Shown piece after piece: positions 33,101 to 43,932 of a DNA stretch of 64,000 nucleotides. Position numbers and translations under genes: made by a program. The DNA is from Gamsiella multidivaricata (Eukaryota > Mortierellomycota > Mortierellomycetes > Mortierellales > Mortierellaceae). Positions within the stretch are counted from its first letter, which is position 1, and each line of letters opens with the position of its first letter. The notes beneath the pieces are model-generated. The model had not been told where the DNA came from. It saw only the letters and a program-made list of their open reading frames with translations, and made no database searches. The stretch covers positions 176,106-240,105 of the forward strand of contig NW_026251768.1 of the NCBI RefSeq assembly GCF_025024155.1. The letters run 5' to 3'.

Positions 33101-33828
33101 GTCGCGAATGACATGGCAATCAGCAGGAATCATGTCCACGATAGAGGACATAACCTTGGCCGTTGAGAAATCTTGGAAAGCAGAGAACCCAGCTTGAAGG
33201 AGAATAACGAACAACTGGAAAATATAAAATACATGGGGATATAGACAGTCAGCGTGTTAGAAGAGGGGCGTATCTACGTTCGGCTGATAACACAAGAATG
33301 AGTACTTACGGCGAGGACAGCCAATGCCAAATTGGTGATGTTTGGGGGATTTGACAACGGTGGTCTCCAGCAGATAATAAAGGTGATTACACCAACCCAA
33401 AGGATCGAACAGAAGCCGCCAAAGAGATAGCCAAGGACCTTCTTGACATAGTTAGGCTTGCGCATCGCCAGCGTGTTGGGGCCATGCAACTTGAGTCGGT
33501 GCTCTGCATCTGCCCGGGACAAGCCCAAGGTCTCACTGGTGTTGAATCGGAGGTTGACCTCGGCCTCGGACAGCTTGTGGAAGTCGACCGTGGAGAAAAA
33601 ATCGGTTTCGGACACCAAATCATCCTCTTTGCTCTTGCCTTTCCATCCAAAAGATAACTTTTTGGTATCGGCTTGCTGAACGTTGCCAACCTTGCCTGAA
33701 CGGTGAGTCTCTGTAACGTGGATGGATAGGGTTCGGAACTCAATTGGAGCGGCGTTGCCCTGTGCGCGCTCCATGGTCTGAGTGCGGACCAATGCCAACG
33801 ACTTTCTTGCTTCCTTATCGCGAGCCAT
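30124..33828 (-). CDS. P-type ATPase, type IIC (Na+/K+-ATPase alpha-subunit-like)
   Basis: Cation-pumping P2-type ATPase. Exons on minus: 33828-33310 (173 codons), 33214-32596, 32491-30863 and 30746-30124, phases 0, 1 and 1, 1,129 residues. Seen: the cytosolic N-terminal block LSEAEVNLRFNTSETLGLSR, actuator loop LTGESDAIEA, TM4 FIPEGVPVCVSLTLLMIAKR, ETLGCVNIICSDKTGTLTEN with phospho-Asp near residue 421, KGAPDVLLPYC, hinge TGDGVNDAPALKAADVG and six C-terminal membrane segments ending RKAIVRAFPRSIIARIAW. The SVIAFIPEGVP and VETLGCVN blocks place it with type IIC (Na,K/H,K-ATPase-like) rather than SERCA, PMCA or fungal ENA. The ion carried is inferred. ATG 33828 (ctaccATGG) was preferred; an in-frame upstream ATG at 33987 would add 53 residues unlike the family. 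Sense T-runs lie in introns 2 and 3. Confidence 0.92.
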
Positions 33829-35584
33829 GGTAGGTGGTATGCTTTGTTGAAATTTAGATGGTGTGTGGTAAGGTGTGAGGAATAAAGGATGGATGTCGAG
33901 CACCCGTACGAGACAGGAACGGAGGGAAGAGGTCGCGTTAAGCTTGGTTGTGAGCGCGATGAGACTGCAGCGGCGAGAGAAGGTCAAAGGAGGAAGGCCA
34001 CTATTTATCTGCCTCGCTTATCGCTAGGTTGAAGCTCGTGGGCAGAATGCGCGCATTAAATAGAGTTCGAGGCACCTCACATAGAAACATAACGGTGCTG
34101 GCGTAGCAATGGGCGTTGTCTGCGTCATTAGGGACATGAAGTTAAAAGTGAGCGATTTTTGGTTGGTCGCATCGCGCGTCGAGCTTATTACACCGTGTGT
34201 CCTAGGGGACAGCCTTTGTTGTGCAGCGCTCAAGCACAAGAAAGAACGCACTTGATCAGCAGGAAACTTCTTTATGTGTTACACGGCACCACTACACACA
34301 CTAACACAATCTATCCCATGGATACTTTTCTTTTTTAATGCACATTTTCAGCCTCAGTTTGAGCGATTTAATAGCTCCCGTAAAAAAAAAAAAAAAAAAA
34401 AAAAAGCAGAAAGGACGGTAGGATGAGTAGGATCATAGACCAGTGCTTTTTGCTTGCGCATTGGTGCATGGATTCATTTTCGTGCCTACATAGCATATTT
34501 CCTCGCATGTCGAGCAGTAATTTTCAGTGGCGCCTGCAGTCTGTATGAGCGACCCTTTTGACAAGGACATGGATGAGAAGTTATAAAAGGCGGTCAAAGA
34601 CTGCAGGCGGGAGGTGTGCGTGTTATTTTGTGTCTTATACCCTTGGAGATCTCTCTCACTCTCGCACTCCACTATAGTTTCAAAAAACACGCATCTCGAC
34701 CCTCGTCTTTGCAAAAAAAAAAAAAAATGAGGCAGCATACACCCACCGCTAACTTGCTACGCCGCAAGCATCTATAGTTCCTACTAATCCTCAGCTAACG
34801 ACACTCTTGCGCGACGAAGAAAACAATGTTAGGAAGGTCTGCTCTATGCGGACCAAACGTCAGTGGCATAGGCCGCCATCACGCATGGAAATCGCCACTT
34901 TCGTTCTTTGTAGAAACGAATCAAACTCGTATTCCCCTTGATCTATTTCATTCTTTTGCCAAGCAGATTTATTAAAGATCTTATTTCACCTACTTCTCGA
35001 AGAACGGTGTGTTGTCTGGAAACTGTTTTCTGGTCGGTCTATCGTCTCCTTACGTGTTGGCTACATCCATACCGTTGAGCAAAGTTGTATATAGCTTGGA
35101 GAGATTGTAGGCACGAAAGCTATGACGCTGCATATCGCGTCTCAAGGCTATGTTCTTTGATGCCTCCTTCCGAATGAGGGATAGATGGACTATGAAATAA
35201 TTCCTCAGCTCTCAATTCCCTCAATTCCCTCAATTCTCTCACTTCGCCCTCTCGCCCGCTGACTTGATCTACCCTTGAACATCTACACACGTGAATTGTG
35301 CCTAACACACCGATCGTTCGAGGCCATGCCATGGGAGACAAAGATAGATAGCTGATAGAAAGAGAATCAAGATTTTTTTAGTTATAACAATTTGTCTCTC
35401 GAGTCGATTGACCCTGCGAATATATCAGACCTAACTAGCAATGATCTACTACAGTCGTCCTTTCCACCAAAGTAGAGCCGATCCACAGTCGCCAAAAGAC
35501 AGGCCAGATTCCCTGGGCCTGCCCCTAGGGCCTATGCAACAATTACCACACCTCATCAGTGTGTTAAAAGCTGAAAACTCCTTG
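33829..35584. other. Intergenic, with A24 tract and an orphan TATA box
   Basis: About 1.75 kb. A24 lies at 34382-34405. On plus, TATAAAAGG (34582-34590) is followed by a CT-rich stretch, an A15 run and ATG at 34729 that opens only a 16-codon frame. A minus frame at about 34573-34436 has a Cys-rich tail (YCSTCEEICYVG) and may be fortuitous. CTCAATTCC tandem repeats occur near 35213-35238. No secure gene. Confidence 0.5.
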
Positions 35585-36259
35585 TTACAAAAAAGGTATT
35601 TTCCCCATCCCCTCCATGGTTGTCAACCGCCTCCTCCCTTGCAGGCAGTCCAGCAGCGTCCGATTTGCAGCGTCCGGGTCGAGCACGGGGCCAGGGTAGC
35701 TCCCGTTTGTATGGTCGGCGAGCGACGCACCACACGGACAGTGGTCGGCGTCGCAAATGTATCCGTTGCCCTCACTCCAGTCTCCTCGAGGGCCCTTGTA
35801 TGGTGCGCGTTTCTTCTTGGCTGTGATTCCCCACTCTCTTTCCCGAGCAATGGTCGCGTTGCAGCGTGGTTTCCAGATCAGATCCGTAGCCTGCGTCTCA
35901 ATAAAGCTGATAAACTTGTGGATGACCTGTCGCGCAATCGAAGGAGGTGAGGTGAATAGACTACCCCACTCCTTGATTAGGCTGATGGGCGTGATACCGC
36001 GGTACAAATCGCTAATCCTCCAGGTTAAGTCCGGAGAGCGGTCGATATAGTCGTTGCCTAGGAGCAGCGACTGAGTCCCACCGATGCAGGACAGTCCTTG
36101 GATATGGGTCGATGTCTTGGGACAAACCCATACAGTGGGTTTCGATGCAGCGGCACGGGCCTTGTTACAGGCAATGTCGTGCTCATGCTGCTTCTTGCAA
36201 GATCCCCTACACTCGACGTAAGAAATAAAAAAAGAAACTCTGCCATCTCGTCCAATCAT
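35585..36259 (-). pseudogene. Probable C-terminal remnant of a non-LTR retroelement protein
   Basis: A 224-codon open frame on minus, beginning with ATG but without promoter features or introns. Its second half reads FISFIETQATDLIWKPRCNA, REREWGITAKKKR, CDADHCPCGASLADHTNGSY, DPDAANRTLLDCLQGRRRLT and TMEGMGKIPF. The IWKPRC..WE..xGI block, a small Cys/His cluster (CxxxxCxCG..xxxH) and the terminal (M)ERMGxIPF-like end match the tail I recall from reverse-transcriptase proteins of LINE-like elements in Mucoromycota. No reverse transcriptase or endonuclease domain is readable upstream (36260-37050 is broken in all frames). It could instead be a small host gene. Moderate-to-low confidence. Confidence 0.5.
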
Positions 36260-37436
36260 CGACTGTGCCTGGAATTATCGCGTCTCAGCTCTTGAGCCTG
36301 GGGGAACGGGCCTGCTTGCTTTTTTGCCACCAAAGTGTGTCTGAGGGGTCAACCGCTTCACACGAAATGATATGATGTAAATTTAGGATGTCAGTCACAT
36401 AATCGCAGGTGGCGACCCAAGGACCAAACCTTGCTTTACTCAGCAATTTAGTAGGTTTAGCTCATGCATGAAACCTGCTGTCCGAGTGCTCCGAGGAACC
36501 TTTTGAGGAAGAATGTTGGTGCAGGCCAAGACAATGTCTTGAGATACTACAACAACATACTATCAAAAAGCGTAGAAAAGGGTACCAGGCTGAGTCATCT
36601 CTTGCGCACCGACACCGCAACCGAGTCCCCGCCGCGTTTCTGGTGGACTTGGAATGTTTGGAGCGGAGAGTCGGTGTGGGTGTAAGACACCCTAGGGGAG
36701 GGCCAGTGCTCTTGGAGTGCCTCGCCGTGTCTTGAACAATTCGCCGGCAACGAGACAGCGTGCCGGACAAGGAAGGCCAGCCTAAGGTAGCGAGCTCGTC
36801 TTCGCTTCCCTTTCGGTGTCTAGAGGTGCAGTGGCATGCATCTCTTCATCGTTTGCAATCGCTTATGATACAGAATGCGTCCAAGGCGCAACCTTCTTTC
36901 CCTTGGACGTTTCCAATGGTCTTGCACAGGCTTCTAACATCCACATCGTGGCACCATGGGTGCGATCACCCTCTATCTACACATATCGATCAAGTATCGA
37001 ATATGCGGATGCATCGCCTGGGATCGCTCTGCTGCTCTATCCTTTGACTCTGTCCCAGACAACCTAACCCTTGCTTAATATAGCCCACCTCCTTCTGACA
37101 CTTCAACACGGACGCAATACAATATACCCAACTATACCATAGGTCGTTTTTGTAAAACAGAGTAGTTCGATCTTGGTCATCACCCAACCCATTCACACGG
37201 CAATCAACAGGTCATTCATCCTGAATCCGGATCAAGTTGCTTCAAACATTCGAACTATAAAATCCTCTGAGCACCCAGCAGAAAGAGACCAGAAAAATCT
37301 CAAAAGTTCTCAACAAATCCCCCTAGGTGAGTAGACACATACCTTGCAGCTGTTCTTCCGAGTACTCAATACACCCCATACCAAGCTCCATCCTTATTCA
37401 TTCATATACTCTGGTTCTTCCTTGTAGCAAAGCATT
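36260..37436 (+). promoter_or_regulatory. Upstream region of F-box gene: TATA box and 5'-UTR intron
   Basis: TATAAAAT at 37256-37263, followed 60 bp later by ccctag|gtgagt (donor 37327) and ...ccttgtag (acceptor 37427), nine bases before the ATG at 37437. This is a 101-nt intron in the 5' UTR. The rest of the region is unassigned sequence, perhaps further retroelement debris. Confidence 0.6.
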
Positions 37437-40400
37437 ATGGTCCTGGAAAATCACACAGGTGTGACATGGTTTACGCCCTCAAAGATAACTATCGCCTCTC
37501 CATCGAAGCCCAGGGAGCGAAGTGGTCAAAGCATTCGACAAGGCATGAGCACGCACGAGCACGAGCATGAGCACGGAAGGCCACGCTCTGGCCTTGCGAA
37601 CACTTCAGCCTCTTCCCCAATTATTCCCGCCTCCGATGGAGCGGCCCTGCTGCAAACGTGCGTCCGCGATCCCGTCACAGCTGCGCCCATCCACCACATC
37701 AACAAGAGTAGGAGCAACATTCACAACAACACAAGTCCGTTTTTGGTGTACGGTCCCTCTTTCCATAAATTGTCCTCGGGCAGGCTTCGAGGGAGGGGAG
37801 ACCATTTTTCAGGGCGAACATCAGGAGCCGATAAACACTCCTCCGTCTATCCCTATGACTCAGCCCTCTTTCCAGCAAGCAGAAGAAGAAGCGAGGATTC
37901 ATCCTCGGAGGGTTCGTTCTCGGGCTCTTCAAGCGAGGCAGGGGACCGATACTCTGACGATGGGCAAGACTTGAGGACCATTTCCCAGCACTGGGACGAT
38001 TTCTACTACGCAGATATGCCGCTGGAGCTGCTCGATAATATCTTTCAGCAATCGATGTACATCTCGAGCCAACAGCTCTCTCGCTGGGCCGAAGCACGAA
38101 GGAATGCCAGACATGACGCAAGCAAGCGCACCATGCCGATCCTCTTTCCACTCCAGTCAACAAAAGCCGATTTCGATTTCCAGCAATACTTAGGACAAAC
38201 AAATGCCGGCGAGGCGGTGCAATTCAATGGGAACCCTCAAGAATGGCAGCGCCAATACGAAGCATACAAGCGTGCGATGCTCTGCCAACATCTCTTCTAC
38301 ACACAGAACGTCCAACGCTCCACCTTGGGCACGCCTTCGTCATCTTCCTCGTCTTCGTCTCGCTCCTGCTCGATCTCGATAGATCCTGCTTCAAGACTGG
38401 TGTCGGGTCACCTCACGGATCAAGACAGTTATGACGGCGAGGATGATAATGAGTATGGGGATGCAGACAGCGACAGCGACGCTGAAGCAGCCCTCAACAG
38501 GTCCAAGGGGTTGAGTCCGGCTGCAGTCGGCTTTATGCTGAGCAACATGCACCTGAATAGCGTTGGCGACATGGATGGCGACCTCTCTGATTCGGCCAGC
38601 TCTGGAAGCCACGATACTAGTTACGGATATCAGGACTCGTCCACGGTGGGCTCCTACACTGACGAGGACGAGTATGAAGGGCATCTACATGAAGGAAAGC
38701 TCGTACATGACAGTGGTATTGCTACTGACAGCGATCACTCGACGCTTGGAGGTGTATCATTGACTGGCGCCGGTAACATCCCAGAAGACGCTTCCAAAAT
38801 GTTTCGCCACTATACAAGTTCAAGACCCCACAAGATGTGCAGCTGTCGCTTTGGGCTACAAAATTCGGCAGCGCAATTTCCCGCACCCCGGCACGGCATC
38901 AATCGTGTGGTCGACAGCGAGCTCGACAAAGCGGAGGAGGACCTTATGATTTATCAAGTCCATCGCGATCAGTATTTCCATCCCACTACACATACATCTC
39001 TGCACTCCGACCTTTACAATTGCTCCCTCGTCAACCGTCAATGGAGAATTGCGGCCTTGCAGATCCTCTGGCAGAGCGTTGTTCTGGATGCGGAAAGCTG
39101 CCGGCCAGAGCCCACGGATCCCTGCGCTTGCTATACAAGTCCCAAGGCAACGCGACAAGGATTTTGCTACATGAGCGATCTGGCGTCTTCTTCTAGTACT
39201 GCCGCCTCCTCGTCGTCGTCGTCCTCAACCCGATCTCAGTCACCTACTTTGCCCACTTCGCCCACCGCTGTATACACCTCCACCAGGGTTGTTCGAACGA
39301 GGCTCGAGGCCATGCTGGACAGTTACCTCGACCTCTATGGACTTGATCTCGCCAAGTGTGTTCAAACCGTAGAGCTCGACCTCCATCTCCTGGTTTGGCC
39401 TGCAGAGTGCGAGTCCGTCAAGCGGATCTTGAGGCGCCTTTCACCGTTCACACACCTGCGCCTCGTCTGGTCGGGTGATGAGTCTCCCGAGGAGATATCA
39501 ACGGGATTCAAAATTGCTATGGAGTCCTTGCACGATCAGATCCGCCATTTGCACTTCTTTCCGGGATTCGTATTTTCTGATGTATGGGTCCACGAGATGG
39601 AAAAAATGACCAGGCTTGAGACACTCACGATAGAAGACCCAGAAAGCCAGGATGCAGTGACATATGACTGGAAAAGGATTCGGTGCCTGAGATTGTACTC
39701 GGCAGTGCCAGGCAACTTCTTTGGATATGCCGGCATGCATTCCGCCAGCTTGCCAACACACCACAGCGACGGTACACTGACTACCGCAACGCCCAACAGC
39801 CACGCCACATCGACTTTATCAGCAATGCCTAATATCATGCCTTTACCGGTTGGGTACCAAGGGAATGGGTGGTGGCAATGGACCGGACTGCGCAAGATTG
39901 AGATCCGAATCGGCTCCACCGCGCTACCAATGGAGTGGCTCCAAGATCTGGCAACCATCATTATTCAGAGCGCCGCCATGCTCGATCAGCAGCAACGTCT
40001 CGACCCTCAACTTCGTCAGACACCAACTTCCTTGTATCCAAGCACCATATCGCACTTCGGTCCGCCTCTCGAGGTCTTGGATATCGATGCTGAGATTTCG
40101 GGTCAGCATCAGGACATTTTCATGGACCTGGTTCAAGCTTGGGGACCTCGCTTCAAAGAGTTCCATATTACCCACAGCCAACAGCTGACCGACGAGTTCT
40201 TCTGGCTTTGTTTACGAAAGATGACACAGATCAAGAAACTGAGTCTTAGGGGATCAAGAGGCATCACTGGAGAGGGCATCCTCCTTGACGGGCCCTCCGT
40301 CGATTCTGTGGATCAAATCAACTCGACAGAAACAGGCAGCAAGGTGGCCAAGGTACCGATTATGTGGCCACGCGACTTCCAAGAGCTCAACTTGGATCAG

Positions 40401-40481
40401 TCACGTATCAGAGACGATTTCTTCCAGGCGCTCAAGCAGCATTGCCCGGGTGTACAGTGCAAGGTCCGCGAGGTGCGATGA
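37437..40481 (+). CDS. Large F-box protein with a split F-box and leucine-rich C-terminus
   Basis: A single coding exon of 1,014 residues. An F-box-like first half is seen near residue 193 (MPLELLDNIFQ), but the second half (LYNCSLVNRQWRIAALQILW) is found only near residue 524. About 320 residues rich in Ser, Asp and Glu, with poly-Ser tracts, lie between them. The N-terminal 190 residues are disordered with a HEHEHEHG repeat. After the F-box come leucine-rich elements (YGLDLAKCVQTVELDLHLLV, FTHLRLVW, GLRKIEIRIG, PLEVLDIDAEI, QIKKLSLRGSRGITGEG, FQELNLDQSRI). Probably an SCF substrate receptor; target unknown. ATG 37437 follows a 5'-UTR intron and a TATA box. An annotation pipeline may miss the F-box because of the insertion. 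Confidence 0.75.
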   Translation: MVLENHTGVTWFTPSKITIASPSKPRERSGQSIRQGMSTHEHEHEHGRPRSGLANTSASSPIIPASDGAALLQTCVRDPVTAAPIHHINKSRSNIHNNTSPFLVYGPSFHKLSSGRLRGRGDHFSGRTSGADKHSSVYPYDSALFPASRRRSEDSSSEGSFSGSSSEAGDRYSDDGQDLRTISQHWDDFYYADMPLELLDNIFQQSMYISSQQLSRWAEARRNARHDASKRTMPILFPLQSTKADFDFQQYLGQTNAGEAVQFNGNPQEWQRQYEAYKRAMLCQHLFYTQNVQRSTLGTPSSSSSSSSRSCSISIDPASRLVSGHLTDQDSYDGEDDNEYGDADSDSDAEAALNRSKGLSPAAVGFMLSNMHLNSVGDMDGDLSDSASSGSHDTSYGYQDSSTVGSYTDEDEYEGHLHEGKLVHDSGIATDSDHSTLGGVSLTGAGNIPEDASKMFRHYTSSRPHKMCSCRFGLQNSAAQFPAPRHGINRVVDSELDKAEEDLMIYQVHRDQYFHPTTHTSLHSDLYNCSLVNRQWRIAALQILWQSVVLDAESCRPEPTDPCACYTSPKATRQGFCYMSDLASSSSTAASSSSSSSTRSQSPTLPTSPTAVYTSTRVVRTRLEAMLDSYLDLYGLDLAKCVQTVELDLHLLVWPAECESVKRILRRLSPFTHLRLVWSGDESPEEISTGFKIAMESLHDQIRHLHFFPGFVFSDVWVHEMEKMTRLETLTIEDPESQDAVTYDWKRIRCLRLYSAVPGNFFGYAGMHSASLPTHHSDGTLTTATPNSHATSTLSAMPNIMPLPVGYQGNGWWQWTGLRKIEIRIGSTALPMEWLQDLATIIIQSAAMLDQQQRLDPQLRQTPTSLYPSTISHFGPPLEVLDIDAEISGQHQDIFMDLVQAWGPRFKEFHITHSQQLTDEFFWLCLRKMTQIKKLSLRGSRGITGEGILLDGPSVDSVDQINSTETGSKVAKVPIMWPRDFQELNLDQSRIRDDFFQALKQHCPGVQCKVREVR

Positions 40482-40549
40482 GCAGCATATACCCCTACCA
40501 TTTTTGGATTATATCGAAACGCAGCGCGAACGATATGCATAACTTATTC

Positions 40550-40592
40550 CTACCATACCATAACATACCATATCATACCATATCATACCACA
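40550..40592 (+). repeat. CCATATCATA tandem repeat
   Basis: Four to five copies of a TACCATAtCA-type 10-mer in the 3' flank of the F-box gene. Confidence 0.85.
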
Positions 40593-40902
40593 TGAAACGA
40601 CTCAAATAAAAGTAATATTTGTGCCAGTGACTCGATGATAACCAATAGGCTATGTGTTGGTTGCGCACACGGTTTCCTCAGGACGCATCGCCTTTTTTTT
40701 TTTTAAGGCCCCTGTCTATCTCTGGTCATTGCTCCTGATCAAAGTTGGCTTGGCACTCTTTTTCTTTCCTTCAACACTCCTGCTTAACTTCGATCGTGAC
40801 GTGAACACTACTCTTCCACCTAAGTACTCCTCATAGCAAACACTGCTCATCATCGTGCCGGAACATCACGCTCCTGTGTGCGAACCATCTACGCCTTCGG
40901 CC

Positions 40903-43703
40903 ATGCCAAACAAGGACACCGTCGTTACGTCCAAGAGCGCACTCTTTTGGGAGCTACTCGTTCGGCCCACATGGTTCCAGGGCTACTTTTGCAACTCCGT
41001 AACGCGTCACTTCCGGTCCGAGCCCGAGCCTTGGAGCAACCATGATTACCGCTGGGAGTGTGCATTCATCGAGCATATGATCAACGGGGTCCGGTCGATC
41101 GATATGGAGATTCGACGGATTCGCGTTCCTTCCTCTCAGGAACAGATCGCGTCGGGACCGGAGATTTTCTCCACTCTTTCTCAAGGATCGAGTGCCAGAG
41201 AGGGCGAGATGCAGTCGTCACAGCAGCAACCTGGATCATCGACACGATCAGCGAGTGGAAATCCTGGGACCAGAATCGAGGCTGCTGAATCGTGGCGTGT
41301 CCATGGTGGGTCGCTCCAACCCGTGCAGCCACCGCCTCGCCATGTCCCACAGTCAGAGCAACCGCCAGAAGGAGGCGATGTGCAGGTCCTTCCAGGAAAG
41401 ATCAAGATGCCTAGGAGCCAATTCAAGACGATTGCGCTACTGACGCCCAAGTGGCCGGCTCCGATCATGACGGTGTCCCTGTGCGAGGCTACCTTGGATG
41501 ACGCACCCATTCGCTGCAAGTGATTCGCATTCAATTTGTGTGGAAATATCTGTATCCGTGTGTTCTTGGCTACGCGATGAGCCCGTACTCGTGCTTCCCT
41601 ATGAGTGATGAAACGATCAGTGACGAGCATGCTCGAAAACTGAAGGAAGAATACATGTCGGGCGACACCGCTTTGCCTGTGTTCTGGCTTAAAACTGGTG
41701 CTATATCTGTACATGTTCGTAAAAGGGATGCTGACTAGCTGTGCTGATAACTTACGCGTGCTCATCGTTCACTACGATTTTTTTACTACAATATACATCT
41801 GCCTTTCCCGGCCCTGGCATTGGTTTTTGCAGTCGAGCTGGATGCTGCCACTCTCTGGCACCGAAACGTCTATCACTTTGAGATCGTCATCTCTGAAGAG
41901 TTCGCATGCTACCATGTCCCCAGTCTGTCGGCGTGCCATCGCGTGCTCGACTCGCTCTATCATGAGATCGTCCCTACTTTCTTACCCAGCCAGAATACGA
42001 CAGACATCTGGTTCGAGTTTCACCCTCCCAGCAACGACGGCGACCAACAAGGGGCGGTTACAGCCATAGGTGCTCATGAGCAGGTTCTCAGACGGCACCC
42101 GCGTATTGCCCGGTGGATTGACCAAGAGCGACAGAAAGCGCAGAAGCAACGGCATCAGCAACTCGAAGAAGAGCGGAGGATTCATTATAGTCAACAACAG
42201 CTGCATCAAGGTGCGGGACAGGGAGAAATGCAGTACGAGGAGGAGCCCGAGGAAGAGATTGAAGAAGAGGAGGAGACACTAGAGCAAGGACGCGCGCAAG
42301 GGTACGATTTCCCGTCTTTTTTAACCCAACAGCCGGTGATGGGACCACTCAACACCGAGGAGCCGCCATCTTCTACACCGCTACCAGGTCTCGGTTATCT
42401 ACAATCATGTCCACAGCTTTTTCTCTCTCTAGCTGAGCCCCAGCAGAGGATGCAGTTTGCTGCTTTGGGGTCCACTGCTGAACATCTGCCAGCCATACCA
42501 GAGGAGGAGGAAGAGGAAGGCGTTGACCAGAGTTCGATGCAAGGAATACTATCACCTCCTACGCCTGGTTATCCAATGCCACCGCTACGGATCCGGGTCG
42601 AGAACATGTCCCCGGGGACATTCCAGACGGTGCTGCAGTACCTTTACACAAGACAGATCGGACTTTCGGACGAGCAGCTGAAGGATGTGGTCATCTATTG
42701 GGACGATGACCCAGAGAAACACCATCAGCCATGCGAAGAAGCGCGATGTCAGGAGCCGTCCAGCTCTTCTGCAGGTGGTGGTGGTGTTGAAGAAGCTGGG
42801 GCATGCCAGACATATTCTCCGATTGTTTTGCCCCCACTGGAGTCCTCGAGCAGTCGAGTTGGCTGCGTAGAAACAACTGGAAGGACCCTTACTAAAGGTG
42901 TCGGTCCAGCTGCCTTCGCGTCATTGCAACCAACCTTCACAGCGCCGCTGTTTAACCAGTTAGACCCACCTTATGGCAGCGTTTCCTCGATGGTTTCATC
43001 CTCGTCCGTATACTCGTTCAAAGCAACCTCGGACCTGACGCCTTGGATCTCCTGCTCTTGCAAGAGCAGACCTTGGCTTCTTTCAACGCCTCCAGTACCA
43101 TCGACGCTACAACCGAGTCTGGGTAGTGAGAGGATGCCCCCACATCAGCGAATGCTCTTCACCAGCTCCTGGGAGGATCTTCTACAGGCGGCGGAGCTGT
43201 TCGATATCAAGGGTCTGAAGGACTTGGCGCACAAGGCGGTCCTGATGCACTGCGAGATGATGACGATTCGAACCTGTGCGGACTTCAATGTTATGACCGA
43301 AGTTGCGCACAATGGATACTATGAGGCGAAATTGGACTTACAGCTTGGGTTGGGCGAACATGTGTTGAGGTCGTTCGTGGAGTTATATAACTCACCGCTA
43401 CTAACGGAGAGATATGAGAGATTGGTTTTTAGACACGACGAGCGAGGGGACCAAGAGCAGTCGAAGGCACAACAGGGGGAACGGGACTTTTCGATTGTAG
43501 AGGAGATGATGCAAGTTGAGGGAGAATATGACGAAGGGGGAGGAGGAGGAGGAGAGGACATTGAGGAGCAGAGGTCGACTAGATGGGCGGACGAGCACCT
43601 GTTTGATAATCCCGAGTGTGAGAAAGAGATCTTGACGTTGTGCTCAGAGATCAGGAGCAGCTTTCTGCGCATGCGTGAGACCTTGGAAGGCCATCATGAG
43701 TGA
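40903..43703 (+). CDS. BTB/POZ domain protein with long disordered insertions
   Basis: Three exons: 40903-41519, 41582-41697 and 41833-43703, phases 2 and 1, 867 residues. The middle exon is inferred: without it the flanking frames do not join, with it the junctions read RC|NPYSCF and FWLKT|VELDAATLW. The N-terminal third (SALFWELLVRPTWFQGYF, IALLTPKWPAPIMTVSLCEA, LWHRNVYHFEIVI) may be a MATH-like beta domain. BTB features: DIWFEFHPP near residue 299, IGAHEQVLRRHPRIARWI, then after about 170 residues of Glu/Gln-rich linker FQTVLQYLYTRQIGLSDE near 502, and after another linker WEDLLQAAELFDIKGLKDLA, MTIRTCADFNVMTEVAH and YEAKLDLQLGLGEHVL. BTB proteins of this type act as Cul3 adaptors or scaffolds; the partner is unknown. 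The C-terminus is acidic with a poly-Gly tract. Confidence 0.75.
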
Positions 43704-43884
43704 GCGTTGGATGAAGATATCATACTTTTGGCAACGGAATGGCACTTTTTCTTTTTTGCATATTCTGAAAACGCGTTGGTTCATCGCCTTATTCCTTTTG
43801 CACATTTACACATTTATTGACTTGCAAGAAGTATGCAGATGTAGTGCAACATGTAAGATATGCCAATGTACGTTTTCGTTTTTG

Positions 43885-43905
43885 TTTTTTTTTTTTTTTT
43901 TTTTT
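43885..43905 (+). repeat. T21 homopolymer between convergent genes
   Basis: Twenty-one T in the 230-bp spacer between the BTB gene (+) and the membrane-protein gene (-). Confidence 0.95.
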
Positions 43906-43932
43906 ACGAATTGAGGCATGTATGACTTGAGC

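Noticed and set aside
33829..33987. In-frame upstream ATG (33987) of the P-type ATPase as the start
   Set aside because: The extra 53 residues do not resemble ATPase N-termini, and the ATG at 33828 has a better context (ctaccATGG).
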